Assembly: GCA_028822155.1 (NCBI GenBank)
Contig: JAPKEJ010000007.1
Location: forward strand, 1 to 64,000
Length of the DNA stretch: 64,000 nucleotides
Source: Porticoccaceae bacterium
GTDB taxonomy: Bacteria; Pseudomonadota; Gammaproteobacteria; Pseudomonadales; Porticoccaceae
Direction: 5' to 3'
Shown here: positions 18,444-28,029 of the stretch, piece after piece
How the letters are laid out: each line of letters begins with the position of its first letter
How positions within the stretch are numbered: the first letter of the stretch is position 1
Made by a program: the position numbers and the translations under genes
Notes under the pieces: generated by a model
Seen by the model: the letters and a program-made list of their open reading frames with translations, nothing else
Told to the model about the DNA's origin: nothing
Databases searched by the model: none

Positions 18444-19460
18444 ATGGCAGGCTTAACCGATTCGGGAACCTTAGTGCGTCTTGCCTATCAGGGCTTGCGA
18501 TCTCTAGACGTCGACGCCGACGAAGTATTACGTCGATCAGGTTTTGATCCGAAAAAGCTATACCAAGAAAATCTACGCACTCAATTTTCCGCACAGCCTC
18601 ATTTTTGGCGAGCTGCAGTAGCCCTCTCCGGAGATTCTTGCATTGGTCTGCATTTGGGCGAGCAAATGCCTGCCTACAAGGGCCAGATTCTCGAATATCT
18701 ACTGCTCAGCAGTCAAACTTTTGGCGATGGTCTAAAGCGAGTGCTCAACTACCAAAGGCTAATCAGTGACGCACTGCATGGACAGTTAAGCCAATCACCT
18801 CATCCCTGCTTAACGAGTTATTTTTCCAGCCATCAATACGCCACATCGCATCTGGCCGAAGCCATGGTGATGGGCCTAATAAAAGTCTTTCAGTCGGTCA
18901 CTGACGGTGCGTTCAAGGCAGATAGAGTTGTCTTTAATCATGCCCCAAATACAGATATTGCTGAATATGAACGCATATTTAAATGTCCCGTCGAATTTAA
19001 CGCTGAATCGTTCCAACTGTTCTTTCCAGAATCAGTCTTAAATTATCGATCGCTGTATGCGGAGCCGCAACTACTAACACTTAACGTCAAAGCAGCAGAT
19101 CAACATATAGCTATGCTTGAACAGCGAGACTTTATTGACAAAGTTCGAGGTCAAATGGCCGGACTTTTGGAAGCCCAAGATGTCACTTTGGAAAGAGTCT
19201 CAGCCAATATGGGTATCAGCGCACGAGGTTTACGCCATCAATTAACGATCGCGAATACCAGCTTTCAGAAAATACTCAATGATCTCAGACACCGGCTTTC
19301 ATTAAGATTACTATCACAAACCAACGAGGGAATAAGTGAAATAATCTACCTCACAGGATTTTGTGAGCCCAGCACTTTCTACCGCGCATTTAAAAGATGG
19401 GAGGGAATAACGCCCATCGAGTACCGTCGAAAACAGCAAAATAAAACCCATAAAGGCTGA
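18444..19460 (+). CDS. AraC-family regulator (arabinose-bd-like domain)
   Basis: 338 residues from the ATG at 18444, which has a G-rich site just upstream; the frame opens at 18393 but without a convincing site. The N-terminal sensory domain (ADEVLRRSGFDPKKL, then ALSGDSCIGLHLGEQMP) is of the PF12625 type typical of OruR-like regulators. The C-terminal AraC HTH has GISEIIYLTGFCEPSTFYRAFKRW and TPIEYRRK. It is divergent from the MaoC/acyl-CoA dehydrogenase pair and probably activates it in response to its acyl substrate (inference). Confidence 0.9.
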   Translation: MAGLTDSGTLVRLAYQGLRSLDVDADEVLRRSGFDPKKLYQENLRTQFSAQPHFWRAAVALSGDSCIGLHLGEQMPAYKGQILEYLLLSSQTFGDGLKRVLNYQRLISDALHGQLSQSPHPCLTSYFSSHQYATSHLAEAMVMGLIKVFQSVTDGAFKADRVVFNHAPNTDIAEYERIFKCPVEFNAESFQLFFPESVLNYRSLYAEPQLLTLNVKAADQHIAMLEQRDFIDKVRGQMAGLLEAQDVTLERVSANMGISARGLRHQLTIANTSFQKILNDLRHRLSLRLLSQTNEGISEIIYLTGFCEPSTFYRAFKRWEGITPIEYRRKQQNKTHKG

Positions 19461-19564
19461 TCGCACGTTTTAGGCTTCTCATGCACCGATATTCAAGTAG
19501 AATGAGCGCCCGCTAATCAGGAATACAAGTCAGTTGATGACTTTGCTTTGGAGCAAAAAACAGT

Positions 19565-22480
19565 ATGACCGCTAATGCACACCCCGCCTTTGAACTACTG
19601 CGTGAACAAGAGATTCCCTCCCTAAAGTTACATTATCAGGAGTATCGGCACAAAGTGACCGGTGCACAACATATTCATCTTGGCGCGGACAATAAAGAAA
19701 ATGTGTTTTTAGTCGCGCTAAGAACTGTGCCTGATGACTCTACAGGGGTGGCGCATATTCTTGAGCATACCGCTCTGTGCGGCAGCGAAAAGTATCCGGT
19801 ACGCGATCCGTTTTTTATGATGATTAGACGTTCATTGAATACATTTATGAATGCTTTCACCAGCTCTGACTGGACTGCTTATCCCTTTGCTAGCCAGAAC
19901 AAAAAAGACTTCAATAATCTTTTAAGCGTCTATTTAGACTCTGTTTTCTTCGCACGGCTTGATCCTCTTGATTTCGCTCAAGAGGGGCATCGATTGGAGT
20001 ATGCGGATGCATCTGATGCGACTTCCGAATTAACCTTCAAGGGTGTCGTCTATAACGAAATGAAAGGCGCCATGAGTTCGATCAATTCGACACTCTGGCA
20101 AACCATGACAAAGCATCTCTATCCGACCAACACCTATCACTATAATAGTGGTGGCGAGCCGGCAGATATTCCAAACTTAACCTATCAACAATTCAAAGAT
20201 TTTTATCAGGTTCACTACCACCCTAGCAATGCTATTTTTCTTACTTTTGGTGATATTACTGCCGTAAAACATCAGACGCAATTCGAAGAGTCTGCATTAA
20301 GTCGCTTTGAAAAACTGGATTGCCATATCGCCGTAGAAAATGAGCAGCGCTATAGCAGCCCCCAATATTTCGAGGAGACTTATGCCTTTAATGAAGAGGG
20401 TTCAACTGATAACCAAACCCACATTGTTCTGTCTTGGCTACTTGGCGAGTCCACCGACCTAGAATCCACCATGCAAGCTAGATTACTTTCTAGCGTGTTA
20501 TTGGATAACAGCGGTTCACCATTGCAGCAAGCGCTTGAAACAACAGACTTAGGGTCCTCCCCTTCACCTATGTGTGGTCTTGAAGACTCACAAAAAGAAC
20601 TCTGCTTTGCTTGTGGTATCGAAGGCTCTAAACCAGAACATGCCGATGCAGTTGAAGCGCTTATTTTAGACGTTTTGGAAGACGTTGCTGCCAATGGATT
20701 ACCTGAAGATCAGGTAGCGGCAAGTCTGCATCAACTTGAATTATCACAGCGTGAACTGTCAGGAGGTGGCTATCCTTATGGGCTACAGTTGATTCTGACC
20801 TCACTGACTAGTGCTACCCACAGAGGAAACCCAGTTGACCTGCTCAACCTGGACCCAGTTCTTGAAAAATTACAGCAGCAAATCAAAGATCCTAATTTCA
20901 TTAAATCACTTGCCAGAGATCTACTGCTCGACAACCAACATCGTGTCCGCTTAGTCATGAAACCTGACACAGAATTGAGTCACCTAAAAGAGCAGCAAGA
21001 AAAAGATCGATTAGCCAGCATTGCAGCTTCTTTAAGCGACGATGAAAAACAGCACATTATTGACTCTGCGCTCGCTCTTAAAGAGCGTCAAGAGATGGAA
21101 GAGAATCTCGACATATTACCCAAGGTAGGGATAGAGGACGTTCCGTCTGAAATCGTTTATCCAGAAAAAAATCAGGTGAGCAAACACCCTCTCCCATTAA
21201 CTAGCTACAACGCCGGCACCAACGGATTGGTCTACCAGCAAATCATTATGCCAATGCCTGCAATGACTGACCAACAGATGGACCTACTTCCTCTGTACAG
21301 TACCTGTGTTACTGAAATGGGTGTTGGCAAACGCGACTATCTAGAGACCCAACTTTGGCATTCTAGTGTTGTCGGCGCTTATTCTGCATCTGTTAGTGTG
21401 CGTACTGACAAAGAAAATCTGGATAAGCTGTATGGCAATATCAGTTTTTCAGCCAAAGGGTTAGCATCCAATCAATCTGCGATGACAGATCTTATGCAAG
21501 AATCTTTGCAGCAGGCTCGCTTCGATGAGTTACCTCGATTGCGCGAGCTAGTAGCTCAAATACGCAGCTATCGTGAGTCATCAGTCGTCAGTAACGGCCA
21601 TGTTATGGCAATGACCGCCGCGGCTAGCGGCCTTTCAACTAACGCCCATTTAAGCCAGCGCTGGGGAGGTCTGACCGGCCTTTCGTTGCTTAAGGCGCTA
21701 GATAATGGCTTAGACTCTGATGGAGGCCTATCCAATCTAGCAAGACAGCTTGAATCGATTCATAAGCTGGTTCTAAAACAACCACGTCAATACTTACTAG
21801 TGGCTGAAAACGATCGTTTAAATACATTTAGAGGCCAGATGGAAAAGGCGTTTGTAGGTTCTCCTATCGGCGCTTATGAAGATAATTTAATTAGCTACCA
21901 GCCCAATCTAGAGTCTGTTAATCATTGCTGGACGGCCAATACACAAGTGAGTTTTTGCGCAAAGGCATATCCTACGGTACCAGCCTCTCATCCAGATGCC
22001 GCAGCTCTAACCGTTCTGGGAGGCGTTTTGCGTAACGGCTTTTTACACCGCGTTGTTCGCGAACAAGGTGGTGCCTATGGCGGTGGTGCATCTCAAGATA
22101 ATCAATCGGGCGCTTTCCGCTTTTACTCTTATCGTGACCCCCGCATAGCAGGTACTCTGACTGATTTTGATCAATCTATTGAATGGCTGCTTAAAGAGCC
22201 TATAGGTTTTGATAAAATTGAAGAGTCTATCCTGGGCGTAGTGGGCAGTCTTGATAAACCAGGCTCTCCTTTCGGTGAGGCAATGCAAGCGTTTCACTCT
22301 GAGCTCAACGGTCGCAGTAAAGCCTCAGCTATAGACTTTCGTCAACGAATTTTAAGCGTGACCTCTAGTGACTTAAAACGCGTCACCGAGAATTACTTAC
22401 GTCAAGACTTAGGTCAAACTGCAGTGATTACCAATGTCGACTTAGCTGCTAACACTGGGCTTGAAATAATGGCGGTCTAA
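19565..22480 (+). CDS. M16C insulinase-family zinc protease (PreP-like)
   Basis: 971 residues. The inverted zinc motif is HILEH (64-68), followed by TALCGSEKYPVRDPFF and the downstream ligand region YNEMKGAMSS. Four homologous halves typical of M16C are spanned, and the C-terminal half contains RVVREQGGAYGGGAS, the Arg/Tyr substrate-binding segment. The length and motifs match presequence-protease-like bacterial peptidases that degrade short peptides. No signal peptide is apparent, so it is probably cytosolic. It lies 5 bp upstream of cmoA. Confidence 0.93.
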   Translation: MTANAHPAFELLREQEIPSLKLHYQEYRHKVTGAQHIHLGADNKENVFLVALRTVPDDSTGVAHILEHTALCGSEKYPVRDPFFMMIRRSLNTFMNAFTSSDWTAYPFASQNKKDFNNLLSVYLDSVFFARLDPLDFAQEGHRLEYADASDATSELTFKGVVYNEMKGAMSSINSTLWQTMTKHLYPTNTYHYNSGGEPADIPNLTYQQFKDFYQVHYHPSNAIFLTFGDITAVKHQTQFEESALSRFEKLDCHIAVENEQRYSSPQYFEETYAFNEEGSTDNQTHIVLSWLLGESTDLESTMQARLLSSVLLDNSGSPLQQALETTDLGSSPSPMCGLEDSQKELCFACGIEGSKPEHADAVEALILDVLEDVAANGLPEDQVAASLHQLELSQRELSGGGYPYGLQLILTSLTSATHRGNPVDLLNLDPVLEKLQQQIKDPNFIKSLARDLLLDNQHRVRLVMKPDTELSHLKEQQEKDRLASIAASLSDDEKQHIIDSALALKERQEMEENLDILPKVGIEDVPSEIVYPEKNQVSKHPLPLTSYNAGTNGLVYQQIIMPMPAMTDQQMDLLPLYSTCVTEMGVGKRDYLETQLWHSSVVGAYSASVSVRTDKENLDKLYGNISFSAKGLASNQSAMTDLMQESLQQARFDELPRLRELVAQIRSYRESSVVSNGHVMAMTAAASGLSTNAHLSQRWGGLTGLSLLKALDNGLDSDGGLSNLARQLESIHKLVLKQPRQYLLVAENDRLNTFRGQMEKAFVGSPIGAYEDNLISYQPNLESVNHCWTANTQVSFCAKAYPTVPASHPDAAALTVLGGVLRNGFLHRVVREQGGAYGGGASQDNQSGAFRFYSYRDPRIAGTLTDFDQSIEWLLKEPIGFDKIEESILGVVGSLDKPGSPFGEAMQAFHSELNGRSKASAIDFRQRILSVTSSDLKRVTENYLRQDLGQTAVITNVDLAANTGLEIMAV

Positions 22481-22485
22481 GCACC

Positions 22486-23220
22486 ATGTCCGAACCGAAA
22501 CTGGATAACTTATTTGCTAACCCACTGGGAAATGTGCCCGGCTTTGTGTTCGACCAAGCCGTGGTTGACGTATTTCCAGACATGATTAAACGCTCAGTAC
22601 CCGGTTACCAAACTATATTATCTCACTGCGCAGAGTTGGCCTCTCGCTATGTAAAACCAAAGACCCATTGCTATGATTTGGGCTGCTCTCTGGGTGCTTC
22701 AACACTCGCCATACGCGCCAATATTGAAGGCCGTGATGCAACCATGGTTGCCGTTGATAACTCGGCTGCCATGTTAGATCGCTGCAAAACTATTCTTGAA
22801 TCAGCACCCTCCAAGGTTAATACACAGCTAATCAATGCAGACATCTGCGATGTAGACATCAGCAACGCCTCCTTAGTCGTCATGAACTTCACTCTACAAT
22901 TTGTTTCCTTGGATAAGCGATTAGCACTGTTAGAAAAGATTTATCAGGGGTTAAACTCTGGCGGTTGCCTGATCATTTCTGAGAAATTGTGTTTTGAACC
23001 GGAGTCACTGAATTCCCTGCTTATCGACCTTCATCACCAATTTAAACGCACGCAGGGTTACAGTGATCTAGAAATCAGCCAAAAACGTGATTCTATTGAG
23101 AATGTTTTAGTGCCAGAAACCTTAGAGGCACATATACAACGATTAAGGGCTTGTGGATTTCATTCCGCAAGCCCTTGGTTTCAATGCTTCAATTTTTGTT
23201 CGTTGGTCGCCTTTAAATAA
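22486..23220 (+). CDS. cmoA: Carboxy-S-adenosyl-L-methionine synthase
   Basis: 244 residues. CmoA converts SAM plus prephenate to Cx-SAM, the carboxymethyl donor for tRNA wobble U34. Seen are the typical start with FVFDQAVVDVFPDMIKRSVP, the SAM-binding YDLGCSLGASTLAI, VAVDNSAAMLDRC and the VMNFTLQFV segment. It starts 5 bp after the M16 protease stop. cmoB, usually adjacent, is here about 4.8 kb downstream, separated by four genes. Confidence 0.96.
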   Translation: MSEPKLDNLFANPLGNVPGFVFDQAVVDVFPDMIKRSVPGYQTILSHCAELASRYVKPKTHCYDLGCSLGASTLAIRANIEGRDATMVAVDNSAAMLDRCKTILESAPSKVNTQLINADICDVDISNASLVVMNFTLQFVSLDKRLALLEKIYQGLNSGGCLIISEKLCFEPESLNSLLIDLHHQFKRTQGYSDLEISQKRDSIENVLVPETLEAHIQRLRACGFHSASPWFQCFNFCSLVAFK

Positions 23221-23242
23221 ACTAACCAATATTTCAGACTGA

Positions 23243-24667
23243 TTAGGACGTCATCTTAATCGCCATTTTGATCAACTTTCTGACCTTAGGCGTGTAAGGC
23301 GGATGCATCATTGATGCAGAACTAAATTTGTCAGTTAGCACACTTCGCTCATGGGTAAAGGCGTTAAAGCCCCACACACCACCTGACTTACCAATGCCGC
23401 TGTTGTTAACCCCACCGAACGGCAGGTTAGGGTGTAAGAAATGCATCATCGCTTGATTGACGCAGGTATCACCAGCACTGGTTTCAGTAAGTATTTTTTC
23501 AATATTGCGACTATCTTTGCCATAAATGTAGAGGGCTAAGGGTTTAGGTTTACTGTTTACATATGAGATCACTTCATCAAGATCAGTAAAGGTAATAACC
23601 GGCAATAAAGGACCAAATATCTCCTCATGCATGATCGCTGAATCCCCCGACATTCCTTCAATCAACGTTGGCGCTATAAATCGTCCCGCATCATCCGTTT
23701 GGCCACCCGTAATCAGCTTACCACCCTGCGCCTGCGCATCGCTCAGTAGACGACTAATACGCTGATAGTGTCCATCATTGACGACCTGACAATAATCGCC
23801 ATTGTCCTTAGCATCATTGCCCAGACCATACTGCTTATCAACACAGGCCACCATTTCTTTAACGAATTCGTCTTTAATAGACTCGTGAACATAGAGGTAA
23901 TCCGGTGCAATACAGGTTTGTCCGTTATTAATAAACTTGCCCCAAGCAATCGACTGCACAGCCTTTTTAATATCCACTGATTTGTCGACAATTACCGGGC
24001 TTTTACCACCCAATTCTAAAGTCACCGACGTTAGATTTCTCGCGGCCGCCGCCATCACATGTTTACCAACCGCAGGGCTACCTGTAAAGAAAATATGATC
24101 GAAAGGTAAGCTAGTCAAATAACTAGCCACATCCGCTTCTCCTTGAAACAAGCAAACTTCCTCAGGGGTAAACGCTTTTTCGACAATTTCACTGATCACA
24201 GCCGACATGTTAGGTGTCATTTCCGAAGGCTTAATGATGACTGTATTGCCTGCCGCAATAGACCAAATCATAGGGCCAAAAGTCAGATTAAAGGGATAAT
24301 TCCAAGGTGAAACCACCAAGGTGACTCCCTTTGGTTCCTTGACAATTTTCGATGAAGTACCAAATAGCGCCATGGTTGCTTTAACTGGCACTGGCTTCAT
24401 CCATTTTTTTAGGTTTTTACGAACATGTTTAAGCTCCGCCAGTACTGCCATGATCTCTGACATGTCCACCTCAGCTTGAGGTTTTCCAAAATCATCGGCG
24501 GCAGACTTATATATTTTTTCTTCTGAATCGCGAAAGGCTTGCTCAAACCGATCGAGTACCGCAACTCTTTTTTTGTAATCTGATTTGCGCAGCTCTATGG
24601 CATAGCGCTGTTGGCGCGCAAAAGCATTATCAATATCTTGCTTAACTTGCTCATTTAAATCTGACAT
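23243..24667 (-). CDS. Class 3 aldehyde dehydrogenase
   Basis: 474 residues, similar to fatty/coniferyl aldehyde dehydrogenases. The NAD-binding and catalytic regions include VVSPWNYPFNLTFGPMIWSIAAGN, VTLELGGKSPVIVD and NNGQTCIAPDYLYV, with the nucleophile Cys in GQTC. The C-terminal PFGGVNNSGIGKSGG and a terminal basic amphipathic stretch suggest membrane association, as in fatty aldehyde dehydrogenases. It is convergent with cmoA and upstream-adjacent to slyX. The substrate is not determined. Confidence 0.9.
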   Translation of the reverse strand: MSDLNEQVKQDIDNAFARQQRYAIELRKSDYKKRVAVLDRFEQAFRDSEEKIYKSAADDFGKPQAEVDMSEIMAVLAELKHVRKNLKKWMKPVPVKATMALFGTSSKIVKEPKGVTLVVSPWNYPFNLTFGPMIWSIAAGNTVIIKPSEMTPNMSAVISEIVEKAFTPEEVCLFQGEADVASYLTSLPFDHIFFTGSPAVGKHVMAAAARNLTSVTLELGGKSPVIVDKSVDIKKAVQSIAWGKFINNGQTCIAPDYLYVHESIKDEFVKEMVACVDKQYGLGNDAKDNGDYCQVVNDGHYQRISRLLSDAQAQGGKLITGGQTDDAGRFIAPTLIEGMSGDSAIMHEEIFGPLLPVITFTDLDEVISYVNSKPKPLALYIYGKDSRNIEKILTETSAGDTCVNQAMMHFLHPNLPFGGVNNSGIGKSGGVWGFNAFTHERSVLTDKFSSASMMHPPYTPKVRKLIKMAIKMTS

Positions 24668-24717
24668 TTTAGACCTCTATTCTCTAATTTAATTCGAATG
24701 ACAGCACATGTCTCTGG

Positions 24718-24927
24718 TTAATAGTGGGGTGGCCTCTCGCCATCTTCCTGACCACCCGTATCAACCGTATCTTGCAAGGACTCAACACGCTGCAATAACT
24801 TTTGGTGAGCCTTGGTCAATGTATCAATTTCTTTTTTCTGACGAAAAATCTCATCACCTAATTCAGCATTGGTCATCTCAAAAAAAGCCAACTTTTCCTC
24901 AAGCTCCTGAAATCTTTCTTCACTCAT
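24718..24927 (-). CDS. slyX: SlyX family coiled-coil protein
   Basis: 69 residues. A single long coiled coil (ELEEKLAFFEMTNAELGDEI, heptads throughout) ends in the conserved ERPPHY tail that defines SlyX. Its function is unknown. It often lies near slyD in other gammaproteobacteria; here slyD is 10 kb away. Confidence 0.93.
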   Translation of the reverse strand: MSEERFQELEEKLAFFEMTNAELGDEIFRQKKEIDTLTKAHQKLLQRVESLQDTVDTGGQEDGERPPHY

Positions 24928-25153
24928 TGTATTTCCGCCCCAGTGGCTTATTCAGTGCGGCTTTGGCGCTAAAGATACAGCACTGAGCCTGTTTTGGCAG
25001 TCTATATGGCATATTAATTTTAATCAACGATACTCAATTAAAGATTCGTATGTTCGATATTAATCTAAAGGCTTGGATGAATAAACCAACTCGTCAGGTT
25101 ACACTCAGTTTTAGAGCCAAGAGTAACCATTATTTTGATTAAGGAAGAGGTCA

Positions 25154-26710
25154 ATGACAAGTCTGCCTAAAACAAGAGACTCAACATTATGTTCCGGTAA
25201 AGAGACAAGAAAAGGATTAAGCAGCAACCGATTCTGGTTAATCCTATGCCTTGCCACTCTAATCATCTCTTGCACTGACCAGCAACATATCGCATCGGAT
25301 ACCACAAATCAGCTTTATGCTATCGGGTCATCAACACGTTTTATACACGATGAATCTCGACCCTTTGACGCAGTCGCCGGAGTGAACAGCGGGGTTCGTA
25401 CGCTAATTACCGAACTTTGGTATCCGGTTAACCGATCAACCATTGTCGAGCAGCCCGATAAATTCCGTCAGGCCACCTATGGTGACTACGTTTTTGGTGA
25501 TTTCAGTATGCACCAAAGGATGATGACTGAGACCACATTCTTCCACTTGACTCCCGAGACAGTTAACGATGGTGTCACTCAAAATGATATAAATCTTGCT
25601 ATTGAAGAATTATTTTATCGTCCACGACAGAGCTATATTGGTGCGCCACTGACCTCAATACCAAACAAATTACCCGTCATTGTAATGACCCATGGCGATG
25701 CGGGTAGTCGGTATAACATGGAAACTGTTTGCGAGTATTTGGCCGCTAATGGCTATGTAGTTATCGCGCCTGAGCATACTGGCAATTCACCCTACTCCAT
25801 GACCGGCAGGGACCCAGCACTAGCCCTCACAGGAGGAGATCAAGCTTTTAGGCAAGCAATGGTCGACATATTCCCTCTCCTTGACGATCAGGGTGCCTAC
25901 GGCAGTAGGGATAACTACGGCCAGAGTTTTACTCCACTATCTGATTCTCCCGAGCCATTGCAGGCACTAGTAGATCTAGATAGGTCGTTAATACAGCGCT
26001 TAAATGACTTACGAGCAGCCCTTGACGAATTAGAACAGATGAATACAACGGGACCATTTGCCGGACGCCTTGATTTAGATCGAATTGGACTAATGGGTAG
26101 ATCCTTTGGTGGGTCTTCGACCTTAGTTGGTCTGGCCATGGAAGACCGTTTCACCTCTGGCTTTGCGGTGGTACCACCTGGCTGGATAGACCAACGCAGC
26201 TTTATGCCACCAGAGATACTTATTCCTACCAACAAAGAATCTGTCCTGCTCAGTGTCGAGGGAAATCATCCATTTGCCTATTTTAGAAAACCAACATTTT
26301 TACTCAGCGGCAGTGAAGATTCACTAATCATAGGACTTGGGATGCAGCAGGCGACAATGGCGGGCACTACTAAACCCAGCGTAACCAACCCACATCCTTC
26401 ATTACGGGATGCTTTTGAGAAAGCCACTGTGCCTGTCGTTTGGGGTCTCTTAGAAAACTCTAATCACTCTACATTCGGAGTTTCTGGGGGCTATTGGTGG
26501 CCGCAACTAAAACCTGATACGCAAAAACGCACCTTCAATCCCGATGTGGAGTTCAAGCTTGTTCTGCCTAGTGTGGGTCACAAGATGCAAAAAGAGAAAG
26601 CATTGGCGTTCTTTGACCTGACCATTCGACAAGACTCATCGGCGCGGACTGAACTTCTTAGCCAAGACAACCAATCTCAAGGCCTTATTTTAGAAGCTCG
26701 AAACCTTTAG
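25154..26710 (+). CDS. Alpha/beta-hydrolase lipoprotein (PAF-AH/DLH-like)
   Basis: 518 residues. A charged N-terminal stretch precedes a hydrophobic helix and the lipobox-like LIISCTD, giving a lipoprotein start (Cys about 38). The alpha/beta-hydrolase core has VIVMTHGDAGSR (oxyanion strand), the nucleophile elbow GRSFGGSS and a late ENSNHSTF for the catalytic His. Similar proteins are annotated as platelet-activating-factor acetylhydrolase-like or dienelactone hydrolase-like; the substrate is unknown. AGAGG precedes the ATG. It is followed 54 bp later by a BCCT-like gene. Confidence 0.8.
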   Translation: MTSLPKTRDSTLCSGKETRKGLSSNRFWLILCLATLIISCTDQQHIASDTTNQLYAIGSSTRFIHDESRPFDAVAGVNSGVRTLITELWYPVNRSTIVEQPDKFRQATYGDYVFGDFSMHQRMMTETTFFHLTPETVNDGVTQNDINLAIEELFYRPRQSYIGAPLTSIPNKLPVIVMTHGDAGSRYNMETVCEYLAANGYVVIAPEHTGNSPYSMTGRDPALALTGGDQAFRQAMVDIFPLLDDQGAYGSRDNYGQSFTPLSDSPEPLQALVDLDRSLIQRLNDLRAALDELEQMNTTGPFAGRLDLDRIGLMGRSFGGSSTLVGLAMEDRFTSGFAVVPPGWIDQRSFMPPEILIPTNKESVLLSVEGNHPFAYFRKPTFLLSGSEDSLIIGLGMQQATMAGTTKPSVTNPHPSLRDAFEKATVPVVWGLLENSNHSTFGVSGGYWWPQLKPDTQKRTFNPDVEFKLVLPSVGHKMQKEKALAFFDLTIRQDSSARTELLSQDNQSQGLILEARNL

Positions 26711-26764
26711 ACCCACCGATGGCATAGACCTAGGAATTTTCACTCAACCAGATAAGGTAACCAA

Positions 26765-27904
26765 ATGATGGCACTTATTCTCACTATCGCAATGTGCGCC
26801 ACTCTACTAACAGCGCTTTTTATCGCTGTTTATTGGCGCAACGTAGAGTGCATCGGAGAAACGCCTACATCTTTTTTTACCTTTATGGCGATTCTGTTCA
26901 CTTCAGGTTTGGATGTTGGACTGATAATGTTTCCGCTATCTGATTTTCAGGTCTACGCAAGCGAGGCGTCCTATGCATTTACCAACCCATTGGCGCTAGA
27001 ATTTGGTTTCTGGGGATTTTTAGTCTGGGGATTTTATTTCACCACTATCTTTTACTTTTGTATTGTCGAGCCCAAATTAAAATTATTTGAAATACCTCTG
27101 ATTAAATGGGCAAACAACATTGTCATTATTGGAACCTGCGCCTTTACTGCCTATTTGTTTTTAGTCTATATACCCGATTACATTGATGGGATTAGTGATC
27201 CATTAAAGTACGGATTGGTTGCCGCCGTCGTGCTAATTGCGGCAGCGTCTAGCACCCACATCCGTTATGTGAAAATATTAAGCATAGGGTCAACTTGGTT
27301 GTTTTTCGCGCTAATTTTTGGCATGTGGTGGTCAGGTGATATGGGAGTTGAGGGACTCACAAGTTCAATGACGAATATCGGCGACTACTTTTATAACATC
27401 AACCAGTACCTCGCGCCGATCACTGATTACCATCAGTTTTACCTCTACTGGTGGTTTGCTTGGAGCATCATGATAGGGCAATTCATATCTCGGTTTGCCA
27501 GCGGATTAAAAGCATGGCAACTTTTATTAGCCCTTTTAGTGGTGCCTTCCATTCCTATTGCAATCTGGTTCTCTGTGCTCTATTTTTACTTTGACAATGG
27601 AATAGATATTGCCGGTATTTGGCGGATTGCGATGGTGGGCGTTGGTGTAATATTCGTGATTAACTCACTTGATTCACTAATACGGTTGTATACACGCAAC
27701 ATAGGTATGACCGTAGAACGAGTCGGTAGACTCAAGTATATTGCGATCAATTGGTTAATTATGGTGTCCTTAGTACTGCTCTATCAGTTCACACCATTGC
27801 AAATTGAATGGGTGGGGCTCGTTGTTATCGGCATCTATGCAGCTTGTTATTGCCTATTGGCTCAACGCAGGCGCCTTCTTGTCACCGGCGAGCACATATC
27901 TTAG
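26765..27904 (+). CDS. Short divergent BCCT-family transporter-like protein
   Basis: 379 residues with about nine hydrophobic helices. Two stretches line up with BCCT carriers. FMAILFTSGLDVGLIMFPLS matches the N-terminal MLFSAGMGIGLLFWG-type segment. FYLYWWFAWSIMIGQFISRFASG matches the signature [21 protein letters not shown]. It is about 120-200 residues shorter than usual, and several aromatic residues of the choline/betaine site are altered. It could be a reduced carrier or a sensor derived from one. AAGG precedes ATGATG. It lies between the lipoprotein hydrolase and cmoB. Confidence 0.65.
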   Translation: MMALILTIAMCATLLTALFIAVYWRNVECIGETPTSFFTFMAILFTSGLDVGLIMFPLSDFQVYASEASYAFTNPLALEFGFWGFLVWGFYFTTIFYFCIVEPKLKLFEIPLIKWANNIVIIGTCAFTAYLFLVYIPDYIDGISDPLKYGLVAAVVLIAAASSTHIRYVKILSIGSTWLFFALIFGMWWSGDMGVEGLTSSMTNIGDYFYNINQYLAPITDYHQFYLYWWFAWSIMIGQFISRFASGLKAWQLLLALLVVPSIPIAIWFSVLYFYFDNGIDIAGIWRIAMVGVGVIFVINSLDSLIRLYTRNIGMTVERVGRLKYIAINWLIMVSLVLLYQFTPLQIEWVGLVVIGIYAACYCLLAQRRRLLVTGEHIS

Positions 27905-28029
27905 TCGTATTATTAAAAAGTCGGCCTCGCGCTTGGTGATGTATTGCTATTGATAATTAAAGTATTACACCTAGACGATTAGACCTAAGAAATACTTTAT
28001 AATTGCTGTTCAACGTGACAGGTAAAACA

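Noticed and set aside
24708-24986. 92-residue plus-strand open frame
   Set aside because: It is antisense to slyX, whose ERPPHY tail and coiled coil are unmistakable.
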